DNA of 28,003 bases from Dokdonella_A sp937902695 (GTDB lineage Bacteria; Pseudomonadota; Gammaproteobacteria; Xanthomonadales; Rhodanobacteraceae). Of the stretch, positions 1 to 7,825 are shown piece after piece. The position numbers were made by a program, and so were the translations under genes. The stretch's first letter is position 1. Every line of letters begins with the position of its first letter. The notes under the pieces were generated by a model. That model was given only the letters and a program-made list of their open reading frames with translations, was not told the DNA's origin and did no database searches. Where the stretch lies: assembly GCA_048498135.1 (NCBI GenBank), contig JBEHYO010000046.1:1-28003 (forward strand), read 5' to 3'.

Positions 1-1
1 G

Positions 2-964
2 CCGGTTGCCAGGCGCATCGGCGAGCTGCTCGGCCGCGAGGTGCCGCTGATCCGCGACTGGATCGACGGCGCCGGCATCGGTCCGGATCAACTCCGGCCT
101 GGCCAGCTCGTGCTGCTCGAAAACTGCCGCATGAACGTCGGCGAGGGCAAGGACGACGAGGCGCTCTCGAAGAAATACGCCGCGCTCTGCGACGTGTTCG
201 TCATGGATGCATTCGGCACCGCGCATCGCGCGCAGGCGTCGACCCACGGCGCGATCCGCTTCGCGAAGACCGCCTGCGGCGGCCCGCTGCTGATGGCCGA
301 GCTCGATGCGCTGGCCAAGGCGCTCGGCAAGCCGGCGCGGCCACTGCTCGCGATCGTCGCCGGCTCCAAGGTATCGACCAAGCTGACGCTGCTCGAGAAT
401 CTCGTCGGCAAGGTCGATCAGCTCATCGTCGGCGGCGGCATCGCCAACACGTTCATCGCGGCGGCCGGGCACAACGTCGGCAAGTCGCTCGTCGAAAACG
501 ACCTCATCGACACCGCGAAGAAGATCGCTGCGGCCGCGAAGGCGCGCGGCGCCGAAGTGCCGGTGCCGACCGATGTCATTGTCGCGCCCGCGTTCAAGGC
601 CGACGCCCGGGCGACCGTCAAGCGCGTCGAGGATGTCGCCGACAACGACATGATCCTCGACATCGGCCCCGAAACCGCGCAGCGCTACGCGGCGCTGATC
701 GCCAAGGCCGGCACGGTCGTCTGGAACGGCCCGGTAGGCGTGTTCGAGTTCGACGCGTTCGGGAACGGCACGAAGACGCTCGCGCACGCGATCGCCGATT
801 CGGGCGCGTTCTCGATCGCCGGCGGCGGCGACACGCTCGCGGCGATCGAGAAATACGGCGTCGAGGACAGGATCTCGTACATCTCGACCGGCGGCGGCGC
901 GTTCCTCGAGTTCCTCGAAGGCAAGAAGCTTCCCGCCGTCGCGGCGCTCGAGGCGCGCGGATGA
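2..964 (+). CDS. pgk: Phosphoglycerate kinase, 5'-truncated by the window edge
   Basis: Transfers the acyl phosphate of 1,3-bisphosphoglycerate to ADP in cytosolic glycolysis. The frame is open from base 2, so the true start lies upstream; about 320 of the usual roughly 390 residues are present. Visible PGK hallmarks are ENCRMNVGEGKDDEA, DVFVMDAFGTAHRAQASTHG, the nucleotide-site segments VVWNGPVGVFE and GGGDTLAAIEKYG, and the C-terminal ISYISTGGGAFLEFLEGKKLP. The GTG at 41 is an internal valine, not a start, because upstream codons read as normal PGK sequence (ARRIGELLGREVPL). The stop TGA overlaps the ATG of the next gene by 4 bases (ATGA), indicating co-transcription and translational coupling. 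The identification is secure. Confidence 0.97.
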   Translation, partial: PVARRIGELLGREVPLIRDWIDGAGIGPDQLRPGQLVLLENCRMNVGEGKDDEALSKKYAALCDVFVMDAFGTAHRAQASTHGAIRFAKTACGGPLLMAELDALAKALGKPARPLLAIVAGSKVSTKLTLLENLVGKVDQLIVGGGIANTFIAAAGHNVGKSLVENDLIDTAKKIAAAAKARGAEVPVPTDVIVAPAFKADARATVKRVEDVADNDMILDIGPETAQRYAALIAKAGTVVWNGPVGVFEFDAFGNGTKTLAHAIADSGAFSIAGGGDTLAAIEKYGVEDRISYISTGGGAFLEFLEGKKLPAVAALEARG

Positions 965-1635
965 ATGGCGCGGCGATGCCGGCGCGACGCCGGCTCGTGC
1001 TGTTCGATCTCGACGGCACGCTGATCGATTCGGAGCCCGGCATCACCGCGTGCCTCGCACACGCGTTCGAGCGCATCGGCGCCGAGCTGCCCGCGCGCGA
1101 CGTGCTGCGCTCGTGGATCGGGCCGCCGTTCCGCCAGACATTTCCGAGCGTGCTCGGCGACGACGAGGCGCGCATCGTCGCGGCGATCGATCACTACCGC
1201 GACCGCTTCGAGGACGTCGGCTGGACCGAGCACGCGATCTACGAAGGGATTCCGGAGCTGATCGCCTCGATTGCCGGGCGCGGCGACGCGCTCGCGGTCG
1301 TCACGACGAAGCCCGAGTCGCAGGCGCGGCTCATCGTCGATCACTTCCCGTTCGGCGGCGCGTTCGCGCGCGTCTATGGACCCTCCGACCGGCACGCGCA
1401 TCGATCGAAGGCCGAGATGATCGCCGAAGCGCTCGCCGACTTCGGCGCACGCGCCGAGCACGCCACGATGATCGGCGATCGCCATTTCGACATCGAAGGC
1501 GCGCGCGCGAACGACGTGCGCGGGCTCGGCGTCGCGTGGGGGTTCGGCAGCATCGAGGAGCTGTGCGACGCGGGCGCGCACGCGATCGCCGCGAACCCGG
1601 CCGCCCTCGCCGAGTTGCTCGAACCCGCAATCTAG
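961..1635 (+). CDS. HAD-superfamily hydrolase, phosphoglycolate phosphatase-like
   Basis: A 224-residue HAD phosphatase. Motif I is FDLDGTLIDS, with the nucleophile at Asp16 and Asp18 as acid/base. Motif II is the Thr in VVTTKPES, motif III the Lys in HRSKAEMI, and motif IV the acidic MIGDRHFDIEGA. The cap region between motif I and II is the helical type used by Gph/PpaX-like enzymes, so 2-phosphoglycolate or another small phosphoester is a reasonable substrate; the exact one cannot be read from sequence. ATG 961 overlaps the pgk stop; Met6 (976) is an alternative start. Its tie to pgk suggests a housekeeping or metabolite-repair role beside glycolysis, which is inference. Confidence 0.88.
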   Translation: MNGAAMPARRRLVLFDLDGTLIDSEPGITACLAHAFERIGAELPARDVLRSWIGPPFRQTFPSVLGDDEARIVAAIDHYRDRFEDVGWTEHAIYEGIPELIASIAGRGDALAVVTTKPESQARLIVDHFPFGGAFARVYGPSDRHAHRSKAEMIAEALADFGARAEHATMIGDRHFDIEGARANDVRGLGVAWGFGSIEELCDAGAHAIAANPAALAELLEPAI

Positions 1636-1647
1636 TCGCGGATCATT

Positions 1648-1685
1648 CCCCGCTGCCGCTTGCGCCAGAGGGCAGGTGAGGGCGC
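1648..1685. repeat. Degenerate copy of the CCCTCTCCCGC palindromic repeat
   Basis: The stretch CCCCGCTGCCGCTTGCGCC followed by AGAGGGCAGGTGAGGGC has the layout of the better copies at 13117 and 22639 (GAGAGGGC then GGTGAGGGC), with several substitutions that weaken the hairpin. It lies between the convergent HAD and PH-like genes and may serve as a weak transcription end. Assignment is by eye. Confidence 0.45.
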
Positions 1686-1701
1686 GCGGTGCAACGTCGC
1701 A

Positions 1702-2256
1702 TCACGACGCGTCGAGCGCGTTCCGCAACGCCGTCGTATCCGCAAGCGACAGCAAGACCCAGGTCCCGTCGTCGGCGCGAAGCACGGTTACGCGCCCCCG
1801 CCCGCTCAGCACGCACAGCGCCTTGCCGCGGTTGCGCAGGCGAAACCATCCGGCCGCAAGTCCCGGCAAGCCGATGCCCCATGTGCGCAGCAAAGGCTTC
1901 AGTTCCGGATGCGCGGCCAGATCGACGATGCGAACGCCGTTCGCGCGCAGCGTCGCGAGCGGGAAGCGCTGCGTCGCGACGCCGGTGGCGACCGTGAGCG
2001 CGTCGGCGTCGAGCGTCACCGCGATGCGCCGCGTCATGCGCACGATCCACAGCGTCACCGCGACCGATATGACGAGGATGAACATTCCCGCGGCAAGCAG
2101 AGGCGCCGCCGGCGCGCCTTCCCTGTAGGCGGAGCCGAGGACGAAGGCGACGATCACGCAAGGCACGCCGAACGCGAGCACGACGAGCCACGCCAGCGCG
2201 CTGCGAGGCGAGCCCTGCAGCGGCAGCCTCCGACCTTTTTTCGACGGATCGGTCAT
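1702..2256 (-). CDS. PH-like domain membrane protein, function unknown
   Basis: A 184-residue protein with a short basic N-terminus, two hydrophobic helices (about residues 18-43 and 51-72), then a soluble domain of short beta strands (RIAVTLDADALTVATGV, then FPLATLRANGVRIVDL, ending VLSLADTTALRNALDAS). Two membrane segments followed by this beta-rich domain are typical of bacterial PH-domain (YdbT/DUF304-like) proteins, which have no assigned reaction. ATG 2256 has a GGAG seven bases upstream. It is divergent from pyk with only 56 bases between starts and convergent with the HAD gene. The family call is by fold pattern, not by a search. Confidence 0.72.
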   Translation of the reverse strand: MTDPSKKGRRLPLQGSPRSALAWLVVLAFGVPCVIVAFVLGSAYREGAPAAPLLAAGMFILVISVAVTLWIVRMTRRIAVTLDADALTVATGVATQRFPLATLRANGVRIVDLAAHPELKPLLRTWGIGLPGLAAGWFRLRNRGKALCVLSGRGRVTVLRADDGTWVLLSLADTTALRNALDAS

Positions 2257-2276
2257 GAGTCGGCTCCGGACCTTGT

Positions 2277-2288
2277 GCTAAGTTTAGC
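2277..2288. promoter_or_regulatory. Small inverted repeat in the divergent PH-like/pyk promoter region
   Basis: GCTAAGTTTAGC has 5-base arms around a 2-base centre and is the only AT-rich patch in the 56-base gap between the two divergent starts. It could hold overlapping -10 elements (TAAGTT on plus, TAAACT on minus) or a repressor site. There is no convincing -35 element. Confidence 0.25.
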
Positions 2289-2312
2289 GGCTTCCCGGAC
2301 AGGACTCGCACG

Positions 2313-3779
2313 ATGGAATTGCAGCTCCGCCGCACGAAGATCATCGCGACGCTCGGCCCCGCGACCGATGCGCCCGGCATGCTCGACCAGCTGCTCGTCG
2401 AAGGCGTCGACATCGTTCGCCTCAATCTCTCGCACGGCGTGCCGGACGACCACCGCAGACGCGCTGCCGACGTGCGCGCCGCGGCGAAGCGGCTCGGCCG
2501 CGAGACGGCGATCCTCGCCGACCTGCAGGGTCCGAAAATCCGCATCGAGCGTTTCGGCGGCGGCCCTGTGCAGCTCGAGCCGAAGCAGTCGTTCACGCTA
2601 GATTGCCGCGAGAACGCGCCGGCCGGCGACGCGACGCGTGTCGGCGTCAGCTACCACGATCTCTGGCGCGACGTGAATGCCGGCGACGTGCTGCTGCTCG
2701 ACGACGGCCTCATCTCGCTCGAAGTGCTCGACGTCGAAGGGCAGGAGATCCATTGCACCGTCATCAACGGCGGGCGGCTTTCCGATCGCAAGGGCATCAA
2801 CCGGCTCGGCGGCGGGCTCACGGTCGCGGCGCTGTCGGACAAGGATCGCGCGGACATCGTGCTGACGGCCGAGCTCGAAGCCGATTTCCTCGCCGTCTCG
2901 TTCGTCAAGACGGCCGACGATATCGTGCAGGCGCGCAGGCTGCTTTCGGCAGCCGGCGGCACCGCGGCGCTCGTCGCGAAGATCGAGCGCGCCGAGGCGA
3001 TCGACAACCTGACCGACATCGTCGAGGCGTCCGATGCGGTGATGGTCGCGCGCGGCGACCTCGGCGTCGAGATCGGCGATGCGGAATTGCCCGGCCTGCA
3101 GAAGAAGATCATCCGCGAGGCGCTGAAGTGCAACCGCGTCGTGATCACGGCGACGCAGATGATGCAGTCGATGGTCGAATCGCCGATTCCGACCCGCGCC
3201 GAGGTGCTCGACGTCGCGAATGCGGTCATCGACGGCACCGACGCCGTCATGCTCTCGCAGGAAACGGCGGCCGGAAAGCATCCGGACAAGGCGGTCGCCG
3301 CGATGCGCCGCGTCTGCCTCGGGGCCGAGCGCCAGTTCGTGCCCATCGAGGATCTCTCGCCCGAGGCGCACCGGCTCGATCGCACCGACCAGGCGATCGC
3401 CCGCGCCGCGATGTTCCTCGCCAGCCAGGTCGGCGTGCGCGCGATCATCGCGCTGACGGAATCCGGTGCGACCGCGCAATGGCTCTCGCGTTTCCGTTCG
3501 ACCGTACCGATCTACGGGCTCTCGCGCGTCGCGGGCGCGCGGCGGCGCATGCTGCTGTTCCGCGACGTCAACCCGGTCGAGTTCGATCCGAAGGGCGTGA
3601 GCCCGGGGCAGGCGTCGCGCGAGGCGATCCGGCGGCTCTTCGATCTCGGCGCGCTCGCCGAGGAAGATCGCGTCATCGTGACGACGGGCGATCATACGGG
3701 CCGGCTCGGCGGCACGAATACGTTGCGACTGCTCAAGGTCGGCAAGGACGGCATTGCCGAGGGGCTTGGCGATCTCTGA
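2313..3779 (+). CDS. pyk: Pyruvate kinase
   Basis: Converts phosphoenolpyruvate and ADP to pyruvate and ATP in the cytosol, the last step of glycolysis. At 488 residues it has the full bacterial length. Signatures run in order: RRTKIIATLGPATD at the N-terminus, RLNLSHG, ADLQGPKIRIERF, the B-domain, VAKIERAEA, MVARGDLGVEI, then ITATQMMQSMVESPIPTRAE and DGTDAVMLSQETAAGKHP, and the C-terminal regulatory domain (ALTESGATAQWLSRFR, ending GGTNTLRLLKVG). The usual S[GA]ETA is SQETA here, a minor variation. ATG 2313 is preceded by AGGA at 8 bases. It has its own upstream region and is not coupled to pgk, because the PH-like gene on the other strand intervenes. Confidence 0.97.
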   Translation: MELQLRRTKIIATLGPATDAPGMLDQLLVEGVDIVRLNLSHGVPDDHRRRAADVRAAAKRLGRETAILADLQGPKIRIERFGGGPVQLEPKQSFTLDCRENAPAGDATRVGVSYHDLWRDVNAGDVLLLDDGLISLEVLDVEGQEIHCTVINGGRLSDRKGINRLGGGLTVAALSDKDRADIVLTAELEADFLAVSFVKTADDIVQARRLLSAAGGTAALVAKIERAEAIDNLTDIVEASDAVMVARGDLGVEIGDAELPGLQKKIIREALKCNRVVITATQMMQSMVESPIPTRAEVLDVANAVIDGTDAVMLSQETAAGKHPDKAVAAMRRVCLGAERQFVPIEDLSPEAHRLDRTDQAIARAAMFLASQVGVRAIIALTESGATAQWLSRFRSTVPIYGLSRVAGARRRMLLFRDVNPVEFDPKGVSPGQASREAIRRLFDLGALAEEDRVIVTTGDHTGRLGGTNTLRLLKVGKDGIAEGLGDL

Positions 3780-3850
3780 CGCCGGCTTGATGGCGTGCGT
3801 TCTGCTTCCGCGCGGTAGACTCGGCGCATTCCTGCGAAGAGGGCGTTCCG

Positions 3851-4294
3851 ATGTCGCGCACCGCACTCATAGCTCTGGGCATTCTCGTAACCTCGCTTGC
3901 CTCGGCGCAGATGGACCAGACGCCGCCGAAGGTCATCGCGTCCGAGCAGCTCGACAAGTACTGGGTCATGGCCAAGACGTCGGTCGACGCCGACGTGCCG
4001 AACTCCGGCCGCAACATGAACCAGCCGGGCTGCGCGACGGTGTCGTTCGTCGTCGAGAAGAACGGCACCACGTCGACGATCAAGGTGCAGCGCGTCGTCC
4101 CCGAGGGCGATCTCGGCAAGGTCGCCAAGAGCGTCGCGGCCGGTCTTCGTTTCGAGGCGACCGCGCTCAACGCGGGCAAGGACCGCGTCTTCAGCTGGCT
4201 GATCTTTCCATTCAATCTTCCGGCCGACCCCGCGGCGGGGACGGCTGTCATGAAGCAGTGCCAGATCGACAGGATCGACTGGAAGGATCGCTGA
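3851..4294 (+). CDS. Secreted protein with TonB C-terminal-like domain
   Basis: 147 residues. Residues 1-20 (MSRTALIALGILVTSLASAQ) form a signal peptide with likely cleavage after SAQ or SLASA. The body contains GCATVSFVVEKNGTTSTIKV, then VAKSVAAGLRFEATALNAGK and a final hydrophobic strand (FSWLIFPFNLP). This follows the TonB C-terminal pattern (V.F.V...G....I.V, helix, strand) without the TonB membrane anchor or Pro-rich spacer, so it is more likely a periplasmic protein of this fold than an energy transducer. Cys residues near 58 and 139 could pair. It lies between pyk and the aldolase on the same strand with no evident metabolic link. Confidence 0.7.
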   Translation: MSRTALIALGILVTSLASAQMDQTPPKVIASEQLDKYWVMAKTSVDADVPNSGRNMNQPGCATVSFVVEKNGTTSTIKVQRVVPEGDLGKVAKSVAAGLRFEATALNAGKDRVFSWLIFPFNLPADPAAGTAVMKQCQIDRIDWKDR

Positions 4295-4387
4295 GCGTCG
4301 AAAACGCCTTTTTCGCGCGGTTCCGACGCCGTCTCGACGCACGCGCGGCGTTCAGCGGCCGGGGCGGCAACGCCGCCTGAAACGGCC

Positions 4388-4393
4388 TATAAT
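4388..4393 (+). promoter_or_regulatory. Candidate -10 element of the aldolase promoter
   Basis: A perfect TATAAT sits 102 bases before the aldolase ATG in an otherwise GC-rich gap. No good -35 lies at 16-18 bases spacing (CGGCAA is there), so activator help or a different promoter is possible. Downstream, 4411-4447 is rich in GC self-complementary sequence and may fold in the 5' leader. Confidence 0.4.
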
Positions 4394-4494
4394 CCGGCAC
4401 CCTGAAAAATCATGGCCCGGTCGCGCTGGCGCGGCCGCGGCGCGCTTTTCCTTTTGCGCTAAGTCATTCCTGCATTACATCAGCGGAGCCCGTA

Positions 4495-5505
4495 ATGAGC
4501 ATCGAAGAGCTTGAAAGCATTGCCCAGGCGATGGTCGCGCCGGGCAAGGGAATCATCGCGATCGACGAATCCAATTCGACGATCAAGAAGCGTTTCGACA
4601 CGGTCGGCGTGCCGAACACCGAAGAGAACCGTCGCGCGTACCGCGAGATGCTGCTGACGACGCCCAAGCTCAACGAGCACATCTCGGGCGCGATCCTGTA
4701 CGACGAGACGATCCGCCAGTCGACCAAGGCCGGCGTGCCGTTCACCAAGCTCATGCTCGACGCCGGCATCCTGCCGGGCATCAAGGTCGACAAGGGTCCG
4801 CAGGCGCTCGCGGGTTTCCCGGGCGAGCTCGTCACGGAGGGCCTCGACGGCCTTCGCGACCGCCTCAACGAATACGCGCGCCTCGGCGCGAAGTTCGCGA
4901 AGTGGCGCGCGGTCATCACGATCGGCGAGGACACGCCGAGCGGCACCTGCATCGAGGCGAACTCGCACGCGCTCGCGCGCTACGCGGCGCTCTGCCAGGA
5001 AGCCGGCATCGTGCCGATGGTGGAACCCGAAGTGCTGATGGACGGCAACCACGACCTCGAAGACAGCTACGAAGTCACCGAGGCGACCCTCCGCTCGCTG
5101 TTCGGCGCGATGTACGAGCACAACATCATGCTGGAGGGGTCGATCCTGAAAGCGAGCATGGTCATCTCCGGCAAGGAATGCGCCGAGCAGGCCAGCGTCG
5201 ACGAAGTCGCCGAGGCGACGATCCGCTGCCTCAAGGCTGCGGTACCGGCGTCGCTGCCTGGCATCGTGTTCCTCTCCGGCGGCCAGTCCGACGAGCAGGC
5301 GACCGCGCACCTCAATGCAATGAACCAGATGGGCCCGCATCCGTGGCCGCTGTCGTTCTCGTACGGTCGCGCGATGCAGCAGGCCGCGCTGAAGCTCTGG
5401 GGCAAGGACATGCAGGCGAACTTCGCCGAGGCGCAGAAGACCGTTGCGCTGCGCGCGAAGGACAATGGGCTTGCGGCGCTTGGGCAGTGGAAAAAAGTTG
5501 CCTGA
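4495..5505 (+). CDS. fba: Class I fructose-bisphosphate aldolase
   Basis: Cleaves fructose-1,6-bisphosphate to dihydroxyacetone phosphate and glyceraldehyde-3-phosphate through a Schiff base. At 336 residues it is the metal-independent, eukaryote-type class I enzyme, not the zinc class II enzyme. Visible are GKGIIAIDESNSTIKKRF (17-34), KWRAV (136-140), MVEPEV (175-180), the Schiff-base lysine Lys219 in MLEGSILKASM, LSGGQSDE (260-267) and SFSYGRAMQQAALK (287-300). GGAG sits 8 bases before ATG 4495. It is followed by an intrinsic terminator. pgk-pyk-class I aldolase order is known from Xanthomonas and relatives. Confidence 0.96.
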   Translation: MSIEELESIAQAMVAPGKGIIAIDESNSTIKKRFDTVGVPNTEENRRAYREMLLTTPKLNEHISGAILYDETIRQSTKAGVPFTKLMLDAGILPGIKVDKGPQALAGFPGELVTEGLDGLRDRLNEYARLGAKFAKWRAVITIGEDTPSGTCIEANSHALARYAALCQEAGIVPMVEPEVLMDGNHDLEDSYEVTEATLRSLFGAMYEHNIMLEGSILKASMVISGKECAEQASVDEVAEATIRCLKAAVPASLPGIVFLSGGQSDEQATAHLNAMNQMGPHPWPLSFSYGRAMQQAALKLWGKDMQANFAEAQKTVALRAKDNGLAALGQWKKVA

Positions 5506-5525
5506 CGCGCGATCAGGATGTCATG

Positions 5526-5551
5526 AAAACGGGCGCTTCGGCGCCCGTTTT
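5526..5551 (+). terminator. Rho-independent terminator of the aldolase gene
   Basis: AAAACGGGCGC, a TTCG tetraloop, then GCGCCCGTTTT followed by TGTTT: a perfect 11-base stem with a stable loop and a T tract, 20 bases after the aldolase stop. The A tract on the 5' side would also let it act on minus-strand transcripts coming from cysK. Confidence 0.93.
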
Positions 5552-5575
5552 TGTTTGCGCAACCACGCTCGCTTG

Positions 5576-5639
5576 GTCATTCCGGCGAAGCCGGAATCCA
5601 TTTGGCGACATCAAAATGGGTCCCGGCTTTCGGCGGGAC
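5576..5639. repeat. Dispersed intergenic palindrome, TTCCGGC-GAA-GCCGGAA type
   Basis: GTCATTCCGGCGAAGCCGGA is followed by a spacer and then GGGTCCCGGCTTTCGGCGGG. The first part folds into a 7-base stem with a GAA loop; the second is a related imperfect palindrome in the opposite sense. This two-part layout is a widespread proteobacterial intergenic repeat. It fills most of the gap between the aldolase terminator and the cysK stop. Confidence 0.7.
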
Positions 5640-5659
5640 GGCCGCGTCGTGTCGCGCCG

Positions 5660-6616
5660 TCATGTCTGCGCCGCGAGCCACTCGTCGTCCGACCCGTCCG
5701 GCACGCCCTCGAACAGGAACGTGGAGAGATAGCGTTCGCCGGTGTCGGGCAGCATCGCGAGGATCACCGATCCTTGCGGCGCCTTCTCGGCGACGCGGAG
5801 CGCAGCGGCGACGGTGCCGCCGGCCGAGACGCCCACGAAGATGCCTTCCTCGCTCGCGAGACGCCGCGCCGTGTCGCGCGCGAGCACTTCGTTGACGGCG
5901 TCGACTTCGTTCGGCGCCTTGCGGTCGAGAACATCGGGCACGAAGTCCGGCGTCCAGCCCTGGATCTTGTGCGGCTTCCACTCGGCCCCGGTCAGCAGCG
6001 AGGCTTCCGCAGGCTCGGTCGCGATGACTTTCACTTCGGGCCGCGCGACGCGCAGCATGTCGGCGACGCCGGTCAGCGTGCCGCCCGTGCCCCAGCCCGT
6101 GACGAAATAATCGAGGCGTCTGCCGGCGAAATCGCGCAGGATTTCAGCGCCGGTCGTGTTGCGGTGGTAGGCGGGATTGGCCGGATTCTGGAACTGGCGC
6201 GCGAGGAACCAGCCGTGCTTCTTCGCGAGCTCTTCGGCCCGGCGCACCATGCCTGTGCCGCGCTCGGCGGCAGGCGTCAGGATGACCCTGGCGCCGTAAG
6301 CGCGCATCAGCTTGCGGCGCTCGATCGAGAACGAATCGGCCATCAGCGCGACGAAGCGATAGCCGCGTGCGGCGCAGACCATCGCGAGCGCGACGCCGGT
6401 GTTGCCGGACGTCGCCTCGACGACCGTGTCGCCTGGCTTCAGCAGACCCTTCTCCTCGGCATCGAGAATGATCGCGATCGCGAGACGGTCCTTGACCGAG
6501 CCGCCGGGGTTGAACGATTCGACCTTGACGTACATGTCGACGTGCTTGGGCGGCAGGCGGTGCAGCTTGACGATCGGCGTATTGCCGATGGTGTCGAGGA
6601 TGTTGTCGTAGATCAT
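5660..6616 (-). CDS. cysK: Cysteine synthase (O-acetylserine sulfhydrylase)
   Basis: PLP enzyme that makes cysteine from O-acetylserine and sulfide in the cytosol. From ATG 6616 it has 318 residues. The PLP-binding lysine is Lys42 in NPGGSVKDR; the substrate loop TSGNTG is at 69-74; FVTGWGTGGTLTG is the phosphate-binding glycine loop; the Ser of VGVSAGG contacts the pyridine nitrogen. The frame is open 20 codons further upstream, but MIYDNILDTIGNTP is the normal N-terminus and has AGGA about 8 bases upstream, so 6616 is chosen. CysM is an alternative; the N-terminal half fits CysK better. No sulfur-assimilation partner is adjacent. Confidence 0.94.
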   Translation of the reverse strand: MIYDNILDTIGNTPIVKLHRLPPKHVDMYVKVESFNPGGSVKDRLAIAIILDAEEKGLLKPGDTVVEATSGNTGVALAMVCAARGYRFVALMADSFSIERRKLMRAYGARVILTPAAERGTGMVRRAEELAKKHGWFLARQFQNPANPAYHRNTTGAEILRDFAGRRLDYFVTGWGTGGTLTGVADMLRVARPEVKVIATEPAEASLLTGAEWKPHKIQGWTPDFVPDVLDRKAPNEVDAVNEVLARDTARRLASEEGIFVGVSAGGTVAAALRVAEKAPQGSVILAMLPDTGERYLSTFLFEGVPDGSDDEWLAAQT

Positions 6617-6680
6617 GCGGGTGTTCCTGGTGACATGGCCATCCGGAGAACGCCGAACGAAGCCCGGATGCGACACGGCA

Positions 6681-7757
6681 TCACGGCGGCACGACCGTCG
6701 AGTTGCCGAGATCCTTGAAGCTGTAGCGCGGTATCTGCACCCACTGCCCGTTCTTCATCTCGGGCACCTTGTGCACGCGCACCTGGTTGACGACCATCTT
6801 GCCGTCCTGCTCTTTCACCCAGAAGTCGACGTCGTAGATCTGGTCCTTGGTGCCGGCCGCGCGGAAATCGCTGCACGCGAAATATTCGCCGTTGTCGAGC
6901 TTGCGCACCGGCTGGTGCGCGTCGATGAACTTGAGATCGAGGGTCTGTCCGGTCTTGTCGTCCTTGAGCTTGTAGATGCCGTCGCTGCCGACGCCCTTGA
7001 GCGCGTTCTCCTCGACCGCCGACATGACTTCCCAGCCGCGCTTCTCGGCCATCTTGCCCGGATGCTCCGACGCCGGAATCCACCACCACGGCACGGGCTG
7101 GCGCGCGACGGAACGCCACTGTCCGTCGACCTGCTGCGGGGACTGGTAGATCCGCGTCTCGGCGATCGCGAGCGCGCCTGCCTTCGGCACGACCCAGAAA
7201 TCGATCAGGTATTTCTTCTGCGGATCCTTCGGATCGTGGAACTTCACGTCCGGGAAGAAGCCGTAGCCTTCGAGCGTGCGCGTGAAGTCGACGCCGTCGT
7301 AGGCGAGCTTGAGGTGCTCGCCGTTGAGGGCGTCCTCGATCGGGAAGAGGTTGTCGTTCGCGGCGATCTGCGTCTTGATCATGCCGTCGACGAGCTTTTC
7401 GGCATCGCTCGAATCGAAGTTCTCCATCGCCTTTTCGGTCGATTCGACAGTGCTCGCGGCGACGAACGCGCGCGCGCGATCGAGCGATTCGGCGGGACTC
7501 TTGAGGAACGTCGCCTTGGCGGCATCGCTCGAGAAGCAGTACGTCTTGCCGTCCTTGTCCTTCCAGTTGACGGCGCAGTCGGTCACGACGTGCCTGCCCT
7601 CCGCGAGCCCTTCGGTGCACTGGCCGCCGAACTCGGCCTTGTCGGGCGAAACGACGTCCGCTGCGAAGGCGATGCCGAGCGCAAGCGTGGCCACGATCGG
7701 AAGCGGAAACGACATCCACGCGGCGCGTGGGCGGCGGGGCGATGTGCGAATCGACAT
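6681..7757 (-). CDS. Secreted protein with YHS-like segment and duplicated C-terminal domain
   Basis: 358 residues from ATG 7757, which has GGGAGA upstream. The N-terminus carries a twin-basic stretch and a hydrophobic core (about 15-32, ending GIAFAA), so it is exported. Residues 47-98 resemble a YHS domain (GKTYCFSSDAAKATFLKSPAE), but the canonical FCS..C cysteines are absent or shifted; Cys47, Cys61 and Cys74 are present instead. Two related units follow: 146-222 and 270-347. They share the layout G..L.L, R.L, YF/FF, then K..Y..DFWV, R and GQW (YLIDFWV...DGQWRSVAR and YDVDFWV...NGQWVQIPR). No function can be assigned; periplasmic binding of a metal or small ligand is possible. It lies 64 bases upstream of cysK on the same strand. 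Confidence 0.75.
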   Translation of the reverse strand: MSIRTSPRRPRAAWMSFPLPIVATLALGIAFAADVVSPDKAEFGGQCTEGLAEGRHVVTDCAVNWKDKDGKTYCFSSDAAKATFLKSPAESLDRARAFVAASTVESTEKAMENFDSSDAEKLVDGMIKTQIAANDNLFPIEDALNGEHLKLAYDGVDFTRTLEGYGFFPDVKFHDPKDPQKKYLIDFWVVPKAGALAIAETRIYQSPQQVDGQWRSVARQPVPWWWIPASEHPGKMAEKRGWEVMSAVEENALKGVGSDGIYKLKDDKTGQTLDLKFIDAHQPVRKLDNGEYFACSDFRAAGTKDQIYDVDFWVKEQDGKMVVNQVRVHKVPEMKNGQWVQIPRYSFKDLGNSTVVPP

Positions 7758-7825
7758 GCGTTTCTCCCGCGTCGGGGGAAGGCGGGTACGTATGCGACCG
7801 ACTATCACCGCTTTGGCTTTCCCCT

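Noticed and set aside
3816..3821. TAGACT as a -10 for the TonB-C-like gene
   Set aside because: The only candidate -35 (TTGATG at 3787) is 23 bases away, outside the usable spacing.
2598..3866. A 422-codon minus-strand frame opposite pyk
   Set aside because: It mirrors the third-position bias of pyk and its product is low-complexity; pyk motifs are complete on the other strand.
6617..6676. Twenty-codon extension of cysK
   Set aside because: The conserved N-terminus and the ribosome site both support ATG 6616.
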